Source: Tunturibacter psychrotolerans
GTDB lineage: Bacteria > Acidobacteriota > Terriglobia > Terriglobales > Acidobacteriaceae
DNA: 64,000 nt
Assembly (NCBI RefSeq): GCF_040359615.1
Contig: NZ_CP132942.1
Coordinates: 992,001 to 1,056,000 of the forward strand
Direction of reading: 5' to 3'
Shown: piece after piece, positions 1 through 7,720 of the stretch
Layout: every line of letters starts with the position of its first letter
Position numbering within the stretch: position 1 is the first letter of the stretch
The notes under the pieces: model-generated
Told to the model about the DNA's origin: nothing
Database searches by the model: none
The model's input: the letters and a program-made list of their open reading frames with translations, nothing else
Position numbers and translations under genes: made by a program

Positions 1-803
1 AAGACGGAACTACCATTTACTACAAGGACTGGGGCACCGGTCAGCCAATCACCTTCTCTCACGGCTGGCCGCTGAATGCAGACGCCTGGGATGCCCAGAT
101 GCTGTTCTTCGGCAACCTCGGCTATCGCGTCATCGCCCACGATCGCCGCAGCCACGGCCGCTCCAGCCAGACCTGGGATGGCAACGAGATGGACACCTAC
201 GCCGACGATCTGGCCGAGTTGTTCGATGCGCTGGACCTGAAGGGTGCAATCATGGTGGGCCACTCCACTGGCGGAGGCGAGGTAGCACGCTACATCTCGC
301 GCCATGGTTCGAGTCGCGTCGCAAAAGCTGTCCTCATCAGCGCTGTGCCGCCGATCATGGTGAAGTCCGAACAGAACCCCATCGGCACTCCGATTGAGGC
401 GCTCAATGCGATTCGCGACGGCGTCGTCAATGATCGTTCTCAGTTTTACAAGGACCTCTCACTCCCGTTTTTCGGCTACAACCGGCCGGGCGCGGCGATC
501 TCCGAAGGCGTGCGCGAGAACTTCTGGTTCGAAGGAATGCAGAGTGGCGTCAAGGGCTCGTACGACTGCATCAAGGCCTTCTCTGAAACCGACTTCACCG
601 AAGACCTGAAGAAGATCGACGTCCCGACGCTGGTCATGCATGGAGACGACGATCAGATCGTGCCGTTCCCGGATGCCGGCGCGCTTACCGCCAAGCTGGT
701 TCCGGATGCGACACTGAAGGTCTATGCCGGCTTCCCGCACGGTATGCCCATCACGCACGCTGATGTCATCAACAAGGACTTGCTCGAGTTTCTTAGGAGC
801 TAG
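1..803 (+). CDS. Alpha/beta hydrolase, chloroperoxidase/arylesterase-like (5' end outside window)
   Basis: The reading frame is already open at the window edge (first full codon at base 3), so the start codon lies upstream. The visible part has the features of a non-heme chloroperoxidase/arylesterase-type alpha/beta hydrolase. These are the early HGWPL oxyanion region, the nucleophile elbow GHSTGGG, an acid residue in [10 protein letters not shown] and the catalytic histidine in GFPHGM close to the C-terminus. Family members are cytosolic serine hydrolases that act on esters and can carry out perhydrolysis; the true substrate cannot be read from the sequence. The gene is followed 72 bp later by a flavoprotein fusion on the same strand, but a strong stem-loop lies between them, so co-transcription is uncertain. 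Confidence 0.88.
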   Translation, partial: DGTTIYYKDWGTGQPITFSHGWPLNADAWDAQMLFFGNLGYRVIAHDRRSHGRSSQTWDGNEMDTYADDLAELFDALDLKGAIMVGHSTGGGEVARYISRHGSSRVAKAVLISAVPPIMVKSEQNPIGTPIEALNAIRDGVVNDRSQFYKDLSLPFFGYNRPGAAISEGVRENFWFEGMQSGVKGSYDCIKAFSETDFTEDLKKIDVPTLVMHGDDDQIVPFPDAGALTAKLVPDATLKVYAGFPHGMPITHADVINKDLLEFLRS

Positions 804-816
804 GCCACTAGAGGTC

Positions 817-842
817 GCGGGACGCTCGCAACAGCGTCCCGC
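817..842 (+). terminator. Stem-loop between hydrolase and flavoprotein genes
   Basis: GCGGGACGCT and AGCGTCCCGC form a perfect 10-bp stem with a 6-base loop, 14 bp after the hydrolase stop codon. There is no T-run after it (CTCCCGTC follows), so it may be a weak or factor-assisted terminator or an mRNA-stabilising hairpin. Confidence 0.5.
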
Positions 843-875
843 CTCCCGTCACCGCTACTTTCGCTGGAGTGCGCC

Positions 876-2621
876 ATGACATCTACGCTGACTTTTTCTG
901 AAGCAAATTCGAGCAGCTCTCAGTCCGCCGGCATCTTCCACCCTGTCCTCGCCCCCGCTCTGCTCGACCGCCTGAGGTGCTATGGCGACGAGGAGTTTGT
1001 CTCCGAATCCTCGAGCCTCTTCATCCGCGGCGAGCGTGACGTCGACTGGTTCGTCATCCTCGATGGCGCCGTCGAAGTCTTCGAAGGCGGCGGCAATGGC
1101 CGCAAAGAGAACATCGTCTCCCGCCTGACCGACGGCCAGTTTACCGGCGAACTGGATCTCCTCGACAACCGGCAGAACCTGGTCAACTGCCGCGCTGTCC
1201 AGCCCACATGGTTGCTGCGTATATGCCGTGCATCGCTGGCGCGGATCATGCGTTCAGAGACTGAGATCGCCAACCTCATCATGCAGGCTTCCATCAGCCG
1301 CAGGTTCAATCTTGTTCAGCAGGCCACCAGCGGCGTCATACTGCTCGGCCACGTATACAGCCTCGACACGATCCGTCTGCAGCGATTTCTTACGCGCAAC
1401 GGCTATCCCTATCGCATCATCGACGCCGAGCTGGATCGGGACGCGGAGGTCCTCATCCGGACCTTCGAGCTTACGCAGGCCGGCCTGCCCGTCGCTCTTC
1501 TGCCTGACGGACGCGTCCTGCGCAATCCCTCGATCACCATGCTCGCCGATGAGCTCGGCCTCACCGACCTGCGAGACAGCGCCGTCGTCTACGATGTCGC
1601 GATCGTCGGCGCGGGTCCTGCCGGTCTCGCCGCAGCCGTCTACGCCGCGTCTGAAGGCCTAGCAACCATCGTCATCGAAGGCGCCGCTCCGGGTGGACAA
1701 GCCGGTACCAGCTCCCGCATCGAGAACTACCTCGGCTTCCCTACTGGTGTCTCCGGTCAGGAACTGTCGGAGCGCTCGCTCGTACAAGCGCAAAAGTTCG
1801 GGGCACACTTCTCCATCTCGCGCGAGGTGCTCAGCATGAGCAAGTCCGACGGCATCTATCGTCTGGAGATAGAAGACGCTCCCGCTGTCAGTGCACGCAC
1901 CGTCGTCATCGCTACCGGCGCTCGTTACCGCAAACTCGACGTCCCGAACTATCACCGCTTCGAGTACCAGGGAATTCACTACGCGGCTACGGCGATGGAA
2001 GCCGGTCTCTGCCACAACGAAGAGATCGTCGTTGTGGGCGCAGGCAACTCAGCCGGACAAGCGGCTCTCTTCCTTGCGCAAACCGCGAAGCATGTTCATC
2101 TGATCGTTCGCGGTCGCAGCTTGCAGGCCACCATGTCGGACTATCTCGTCCAGCGCATCCTTGCCTCCAGCCAGATTGCCGTGCATCTGCAGGCCGAGAT
2201 CGTTGGCATGGATGGAGCTGATCGCCTTGGCACCGTAACGGTTCGCGATAATGTGCACCACACATCCAAGACACTCAAGATCTCGCATGTCTTCGTCATG
2301 ATCGGCGCCAGTCCAAACACTGCCTGGCTCCGCGACATGCTTGCCATGGACGACAAAGGTTTCATCTTCACCGGCAGCAGCGCTTCCTCGAGCGCCTTCT
2401 TCGGCACCAACGTCGAAGGGGTCTACGCCGTGGGAGATGTGCGCTGTGGTTCGGTCAAACGCGTCGCCTCCGCGGTCGGAGAAGGGTCCGTCGTGGTCTC
2501 CGACATTCACAGGCATCTCGCAGCCTCGAAGCTGTCACAGCAGGAAGGAGAAAAACCCGGCCTGCCTCTTGCCGCGAGCCTGCGGACCGTGATGCCGACC
2601 TACAGCGCCGCAACGTTATGA
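876..2621 (+). CDS. Cyclic-nucleotide-binding / thioredoxin-like / thioredoxin-reductase-like flavoprotein fusion
   Basis: The protein has 581 residues. Residues about 25-140 form a CRP-like cyclic-nucleotide-binding domain (GELDLLDN at the cassette position). Residues about 153-233 look like a thioredoxin/glutaredoxin fold without a CxxC pair (a cis-Pro-like LPVALLPDG is visible). From about 240 onward it is a class II flavoprotein: GAGPAG at 245-250 binds FAD, APGGQAG follows, GAGNSAG near 388 binds NAD(P)H, and VYAVGDVR is the second FAD motif. In thioredoxin reductase a CxxC lies just before the NADPH domain; here that segment reads HYAATAMEA, so the redox dithiol is missing. The cassette also lacks the usual Arg-Ser/Thr phosphate contact. 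ATG 876 follows a GGAG about 7 bp upstream. It is probably a cytosolic flavin oxidoreductase or redox sensor, not a true thioredoxin reductase. Confidence 0.9.
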   Translation: MTSTLTFSEANSSSSQSAGIFHPVLAPALLDRLRCYGDEEFVSESSSLFIRGERDVDWFVILDGAVEVFEGGGNGRKENIVSRLTDGQFTGELDLLDNRQNLVNCRAVQPTWLLRICRASLARIMRSETEIANLIMQASISRRFNLVQQATSGVILLGHVYSLDTIRLQRFLTRNGYPYRIIDAELDRDAEVLIRTFELTQAGLPVALLPDGRVLRNPSITMLADELGLTDLRDSAVVYDVAIVGAGPAGLAAAVYAASEGLATIVIEGAAPGGQAGTSSRIENYLGFPTGVSGQELSERSLVQAQKFGAHFSISREVLSMSKSDGIYRLEIEDAPAVSARTVVIATGARYRKLDVPNYHRFEYQGIHYAATAMEAGLCHNEEIVVVGAGNSAGQAALFLAQTAKHVHLIVRGRSLQATMSDYLVQRILASSQIAVHLQAEIVGMDGADRLGTVTVRDNVHHTSKTLKISHVFVMIGASPNTAWLRDMLAMDDKGFIFTGSSASSSAFFGTNVEGVYAVGDVRCGSVKRVASAVGEGSVVVSDIHRHLAASKLSQQEGEKPGLPLAASLRTVMPTYSAATL

Positions 2622-2624
2622 AGC

Positions 2625-5600
2625 TTACCTGTCATGCAGTACACGCGACAGAGGCAGATATCTAAAAAGTAGACGCATGATCGGAGATCTAACTCCATAT
2701 GCCCGATTGGCCGGTACAGTGACTGTAATTTTGGTTCCATTACCGGTTGAACTTGTACATTCAAATTTAGCGCCAATCTTAGTCGAACGTTCTTTCATCC
2801 CGCTCATCCCCCAGTGGCCCGATCTTCCATCAGTGAGAAGAATCGGATCTATCCCTTTGCCGTCGTCCTCGCAGGAGACAACGAACGCCTTTTTACTATA
2901 GGTGATCCTGACCTCAACAACGGAAGGATCCGCATGCTGAAAAGCATTCGTAATGGCTTCGCGTCCGATGCAGAAGACTTCTTCGAGAACGATCGGATCG
3001 ACGACAACCATCGGTCCCTCGGTTTGAACATGAAATCTAATTTCGCTATAGCGCGTGAGATGAGTGCCGACCGCGGCGAGGGCTTCAGCGAGCGTTAGAT
3101 CCTTGAATGTGTCGGATCGGAGACTTCTGACCCGGTCCCTCCCTTCTAATAAAATCGTGTCTGCCGATTTGAGTGCATCCTCAAGCATCCTGCGGGCGCG
3201 TCCCCCTTCAGGGACTTCCTGGGAGGCGACATCAAAGCGAAGCATAAGTCCCTGTACTCCCTGCAGGAGGGTGTCATGCAGATCGCGCGCAATCCGTACC
3301 CGTTCGTCTGCGCGCTCTTCAGCCCTGATTCGCACTGTTTCGGTTACGCGTTGGATTCGCAGCATGAGTATGAGCCAAACCACAGCGGCTGTAAGAGCGA
3401 AACATGCGAGGAAGAACCACACAGTTTGGTAAAAAGCCGGCAGAACTTGAAAGCGAGTACTGGAGGGCTGACTCCAGATTCCCTCACCATTTGAGGCGAG
3501 CACGTCAAATGTATAGCGGCCTGGGCGCAGTTTTGTATAAACAGCTTCCGTTCTTGATCCGACTTCCTGCCAAGTACTATCACTTCCTTCGAGCCGGTAG
3601 CGATAGGTCACCCTTTCTGGGGCAGGAAGATTAATCCCTGCATATTTGATAACTAATGTGTTCACCCCAGGTCGAATTTGACGGTAATCGGTAAGAGTCA
3701 CTCCGTCCGCAGCGACCGCCGAGATGGTTAGTACGGGAGGGATCTGATTCTGGGGTAGTCGGCTTGGATCTACGTAGAACGCGGTGCTGGAGTTAGCGAA
3801 CCAGATTGTTCCGCGGGCACCGCGAACGGCTGATGGCAGGGCGTAGCTGAGAGGTGCCGGCCCAATGACACTACCTTCAGTGATAAGTTGCGACTTCATT
3901 CGGTAGGCGGGGGAGTCGAGGGCTTTGAGAAATTCAGCTTTCGGAATTCTCACCACGCCGTAGGCGACGTTCAGCCATAAATCGCCACTGTCCGCCTCAA
4001 CCAGACCCGAAATTCCACGCACGTGAAGTTCGTCTTCCAAAAGTAAATGTTCAAAGGTGTCTCCGCGCTGCACTGCTATGCCATTCATGCCGCCAGAAAG
4101 AAAGCCATGACTGGTTTCAGCGAAAGCTGTGACGTCGCCCAGGCCCGGAGCTTGGAAGTCACGTCCGGAATTACCTTCGAGCTCAGTGATGGCGCCGTTG
4201 GCATAGCCTGCCCAGAGTCTTCCTGCCCGATCCCTGAAGATAACATTCCGTCCCTCCTTCTGAATCGCAGGAACGGCGACTTGAGACCATGTTCCACGTT
4301 GCCATCGCCAGAGGTCCACGGCATTGCGAAAGGTAACGAAGATGGATCCATCACTTGTTTCTATAACTTGCTTAGCCGAGGATGGCCGCATCCCTTCGGG
4401 GAGGGGGATGTGTGTGGTTGTTTTACGATCAAACCTTCCGATTCCTTGATCATCGGTGAACCAGATGACGCCGCTGGGGCCGCAGTAGACGGAGTCCATC
4501 TCATATGTTTTCTTTATGCGAGTGATCGTCTGTCCGTCGCGGATCGAAATCAGTGGAGCAAGAGGCACTCCTATCCACACTTCGCCGTCCGAACAACTCG
4601 TGACCATCATGCGCCGGTCTGATATCGGGACGTTTTCGGGTTGAATCAGCTTGGGCTGCTCGAATCGATCCAGGCCACGCATGGTTCCTACCCAGATATC
4701 TCCTGAGGCATCTTTGAACATTGCGGTGGCACTATCTGTACTCAATCCCTGATCGTGCCCAAACCATTTGAACTGTTTGTCCTGATCCACCGCTATGGAA
4801 GTCGGGGCTTCTGCGATCTCTCGTGGGTTGCCCTTCAAAAGACCATAGACCGATGCAAACCATAGCTGCCCTTCCGGATCGAAGAGGAGGGTATCCGATA
4901 GTACGTGCAACCGGACCGGATATGGGGATCGATGACCCTCCACGTCGAGGCGTCTTACGGTTGGGATAGATGTCTCCGCTCCCTCTTCGCCACCAACCCA
5001 AAGGCTGCCATCTGGCGACTCGGCGAACTGTATCAACTCCCCGCCGACCTCGTCTGTCGCTTCAAACTTATCCTGGTTGGGTTCTCGTCGGTAAATCCAT
5101 TTGTTAGTTCCCACCCATTGTGTTCCCGCTTTATCGAAGAACATCTTATAAACGCGTTCGGATGAGAACGGTTCGCTCGGTGACTCTCGTTGCCACCGTT
5201 CTCCGCGTAGTTGCCAAAGGTGTAGACCGGCTATGGCCCACATCGTTCCATTATTTGCTTGAAGCAGCTGATAGGTTGTATCTGGTGGAAGGCCTTCCTG
5301 TACTCCGTAGAGTTTGACATGGCCATTCCTGATTGCAGCAACCCCAGCGGGTCTGAATCCTACCCACACCGTCCCGTCACGAGCCACGCAAAGCGTTCTG
5401 ATCGAGATTCGCGGCAACGGAGGCTCTCCCGAAGCGGGTCGAAAGAGAGAGAAACTTATGCCGTCGAATCGGTACAGCCCACTTCCACTACCAATCCAGA
5501 GCACTCCGTCGGTCGTCTGTCCAAGCCCGGCAATCTCTGAAGGAGCGCCCTCCCGAGCGGTCCATGACGTGTGATTGAACTGAATCAGCTTGAGTGGATC

Positions 5601-5696
5601 CTGTGCATTGAGCTTGTGCACTCCGGCCAGGAGGAGGACCATGTAGATGTATCTGCGGGACCGAGGCGAACGGAAGGCCCTGAGGAAGATGATCAC
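2625..5696 (-). CDS. Two-component sensor histidine kinase with periplasmic beta-propeller repeats
   Basis: The protein has 1023 residues and starts with GTG. A signal-like N-terminus (VLLLAGVHKLNAQ) leads into repeated propeller blades of the W-I/V-G-t..GL.RFDG type, with examples such as TTDGVLWIGSGSGLYRFDG. A Y_Y_Y immunoglobulin-like domain follows (YRYRLEGSD, then TFDVLASNGEG). One membrane helix lies near 762-782. The cytoplasmic part is HisKA_3 with the phospho-acceptor His at about 807 (RIARDLHDTLLQG) and an HATPase_c domain with the N-box near 917 and DDGKGI near 946. Families of this design sense extracytoplasmic, often carbohydrate, signals and phosphorylate NarL/LuxR-type regulators. 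No regulator gene is adjacent. It converges with the upstream flavoprotein gene with only 3 bp between the stop codons. Confidence 0.93.
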   Translation of the reverse strand: MIIFLRAFRSPRSRRYIYMVLLLAGVHKLNAQDPLKLIQFNHTSWTAREGAPSEIAGLGQTTDGVLWIGSGSGLYRFDGISFSLFRPASGEPPLPRISIRTLCVARDGTVWVGFRPAGVAAIRNGHVKLYGVQEGLPPDTTYQLLQANNGTMWAIAGLHLWQLRGERWQRESPSEPFSSERVYKMFFDKAGTQWVGTNKWIYRREPNQDKFEATDEVGGELIQFAESPDGSLWVGGEEGAETSIPTVRRLDVEGHRSPYPVRLHVLSDTLLFDPEGQLWFASVYGLLKGNPREIAEAPTSIAVDQDKQFKWFGHDQGLSTDSATAMFKDASGDIWVGTMRGLDRFEQPKLIQPENVPISDRRMMVTSCSDGEVWIGVPLAPLISIRDGQTITRIKKTYEMDSVYCGPSGVIWFTDDQGIGRFDRKTTTHIPLPEGMRPSSAKQVIETSDGSIFVTFRNAVDLWRWQRGTWSQVAVPAIQKEGRNVIFRDRAGRLWAGYANGAITELEGNSGRDFQAPGLGDVTAFAETSHGFLSGGMNGIAVQRGDTFEHLLLEDELHVRGISGLVEADSGDLWLNVAYGVVRIPKAEFLKALDSPAYRMKSQLITEGSVIGPAPLSYALPSAVRGARGTIWFANSSTAFYVDPSRLPQNQIPPVLTISAVAADGVTLTDYRQIRPGVNTLVIKYAGINLPAPERVTYRYRLEGSDSTWQEVGSRTEAVYTKLRPGRYTFDVLASNGEGIWSQPSSTRFQVLPAFYQTVWFFLACFALTAAVVWLILMLRIQRVTETVRIRAEERADERVRIARDLHDTLLQGVQGLMLRFDVASQEVPEGGRARRMLEDALKSADTILLEGRDRVRSLRSDTFKDLTLAEALAAVGTHLTRYSEIRFHVQTEGPMVVVDPIVLEEVFCIGREAITNAFQHADPSVVEVRITYSKKAFVVSCEDDGKGIDPILLTDGRSGHWGMSGMKERSTKIGAKFECTSSTGNGTKITVTVPANRAYGVRSPIMRLLFRYLPLSRVLHDR

Positions 5697-5877
5697 TGTT
5701 CTCTCACCCTTCGTTCATTCAGTCATGATTGATAGTACTCACAATAAATCTTGATTCATGAGAAAGGCAATTTCACCCGAAAGTTCGAACGTAAATGACT
5801 CGCTTTTTCGACGGATGTTTGGAGCGTCCAGAGCGCATTGCTGGCTGCTGCTGATAGGTGAATTGCCCGTATTTTCG

Positions 5878-7198
5878 GCAAGTTCTCGGGTCACTTGGTG
5901 ATATCAGACCAATGCACTCATTGGCAGGCTCAGACCACTCTACGCACAGCTCTGAAACGAAGCTCTTCGGAATTGAGTTCTCCTATCTCCATATCTCGAA
6001 AGAAGACTCTATAAAGCCCCGGTGTGATCAACTCGACTCCCAACTCTTCGAAGCGGAATACTTCGCTGATGAAGATTCTGTTCTTGTGCCAGCTAATGTC
6101 CCCGCTATTATTGACTCGTTGCAACTGGAGCCCCTTCGGGTACGTGAACTCCAGCAACTTGCGCGGCAGTCGTATCGCGCTGGGCATGTAAAGAGTTGCG
6201 GGAACTTGGTTGTTTAGCCCCTCATGCGGGCGCTCGTTGTTGAACACGTAGCGGAAGTTGTCAAAGCGGCTCTGCTGTGCTCGAAGGGATGCCGCAGGTG
6301 GTTTGGTCGTGTCCTCCTTCAAAGTGCGATGCATCCGCTCGTGGCGGCCGTTTTGTTGCGGCCGACCTGCTTGAATGCCCTCGTGCACGATCCCGAGCTT
6401 CATCCATCCGAGCGAGAGCTTCGACAGCCCCAAGAGCCCGGTGCCCGCAAACGGTGCGCCGTTGTCTGTTCTGATCCGCGCCGGCATCCCATACTCCCGC
6501 ATCGCTGCTTCGCAGATCGCCTGGACCTGGCTTAGATCTATGCGCGAGACGATCTGGCAGCGAATCAAATAACGGCTATGCGCGTCCGTGATGGTGAACG
6601 GATCGCAACGCTTGCCGTCGCCGGTGGCGAAGTAACCCTTGAAATCCATGCACCACAGCTGATTCGGACCCGTGACCAGAGAGAACGGCTCTGAGCATGG
6701 CGTCGTCCGCTTTCTCTTCTTTTGAGGACTGGTCAGACCCGCGCGGCTCAGGATGTTGCCGAAGGTGCTAGCAGCAGGCCAGACCATGTCTGGCTGCAGC
6801 ATCTCCAGCCTTGCCTTGAGCTTGCGCGCACCCCAGGACGGATGCTTGGCCCGAAGCACAAGGATGGTGTTCTCGATCGGCTCAAGCGTCGCGTGCGAAC
6901 AACTGTGTGGCCGGCTGCTGCGATCCACGAGTCCCTCCGGCCCCGTCTCGTTGTAGCGGTTGATCCAACGGTAGGCTGTGGGACGCGAGATCCCATAGGC
7001 GCGACACAGGTCCGCTACCGACATCTCTTCCTTCTGATAACTCGACAAAAACTGCAGGCGTTGATCCATGATCCGGATCTCTTTCCAGGGCATACAACAT
7101 CGTCGTATACGCCCAAATGCTGAGTATTCGTAGCCGTCGCGCTCCGCTGTAAACCATGTCTCCGGTCTGTTTTGTAACGGAAGTGCGAAGTACGCTCA
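5878..7198 (-). mobile_element. IS481-family-like insertion sequence (ends tentative)
   Basis: One transposase gene fills most of the segment. The right end is placed near 7195-7198 because the neighbouring Kelch-type protein loses its repeat pattern exactly there. Reading outward from each end of the transposase gene gives GGTCTG followed by imperfectly matching AAGTG and CGAG/CGAA blocks, at 5878-5910 and 7164-7198. These may be terminal inverted repeats of low identity. I see no convincing target-site duplication. Length (about 1.3 kb) is at the upper end for IS481 elements. Confidence 0.55.
5930..7093 (-). CDS. IS481-family-like DDE transposase
   Basis: The protein has 387 residues. An N-terminal helix-turn-helix (MSVADLCRAYGISRPTAYRW) is followed by a second DNA-binding segment with HPSWGARKLKARLE. 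An rve-type DDE catalytic core follows, with Asp150 (WCMDF), Asp210 (RTDNG) and Glu252 (QNGRHERMHRTLKED). The C-terminal region contains the usual NNERPHEGL motif. The length and all catalytic residues look intact, so the enzyme may still be active. It would catalyse cut-and-paste or copy-out movement of the surrounding element. ATG 7093 is used as the start. The gene lies on the same strand as the broken lipoprotein gene to its right and the kinase gene to its left. Confidence 0.92.
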   Translation of the reverse strand: MPWKEIRIMDQRLQFLSSYQKEEMSVADLCRAYGISRPTAYRWINRYNETGPEGLVDRSSRPHSCSHATLEPIENTILVLRAKHPSWGARKLKARLEMLQPDMVWPAASTFGNILSRAGLTSPQKKRKRTTPCSEPFSLVTGPNQLWCMDFKGYFATGDGKRCDPFTITDAHSRYLIRCQIVSRIDLSQVQAICEAAMREYGMPARIRTDNGAPFAGTGLLGLSKLSLGWMKLGIVHEGIQAGRPQQNGRHERMHRTLKEDTTKPPAASLRAQQSRFDNFRYVFNNERPHEGLNNQVPATLYMPSAIRLPRKLLEFTYPKGLQLQRVNNSGDISWHKNRIFISEVFRFEELGVELITPGLYRVFFRDMEIGELNSEELRFRAVRRVV

Positions 7199-7657
7199 TC
7201 GACCAGTGGGGACGTTGTTTGGTGAGGGGGTTCCCTGGATGCCGTAAGTGCCGGGTTGATCAAAAAGCTCGGAGCCACCTACCCATGTCCATTGACCGCC
7301 GCTGTACTTCCAGAGGTCATTCAGCAAGCCGTAGCCGTCTAATACCAGAATGTTGCTGGAGGTTTGCGAGGGGGAGGCCGCACTGCCCCATCCACCGAAG
7401 AGCCAGAAGTTTCCGGAGTTATCTGTCCAGCTGACACCTTGTTCGCGCGCACCGGGGATGTTGCCGGGAGCCGCTGATCCTTGCGTCCCGTAGACACTAC
7501 TCTGGTCGGGAACGTTCGCACCACCTACCCACGTCCACTGATTGTGGATAGAAGGAGTTGAGTTCGGAGTTGTAGGACCGCCACCACTGCAGCCCGTGAA
7601 GTTGAGTGACGCTATGACTGTGAAGATAGACACAAACGACTTCGTTCTGGCCCGCAT
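7196..7657 (-). pseudogene. Kelch-type repeat lipoprotein, 3' part lost at the IS junction
   Basis: The ATG at 7657 follows a GGAG 8 bp upstream. The first 20 or so residues form a lipoprotein signal with a lipobox ending in LNFTGC. The mature part has two copies of a Kelch/galactose-oxidase-like repeat with QWTWVGG, YGTQG or YGIQG, GREQGVSWTD-like and FGGWG blocks, then LNDLWKYSGG. The second copy stops at NNVPTGR, exactly where the first copy continues with EQGVSW. The stop codon is made by sequence that belongs to, or abuts, the insertion element. Proteins of this family usually carry more repeats, so this is a 153-residue remnant. No downstream remainder is visible on the other side of the element. 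Confidence 0.75.
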
Positions 7658-7720
7658 CCAATTTCTCCGCGTATAAGTTGGATTTGTAACACCCACAGGT
7701 TAAAGCCGCATTTTATTTCG

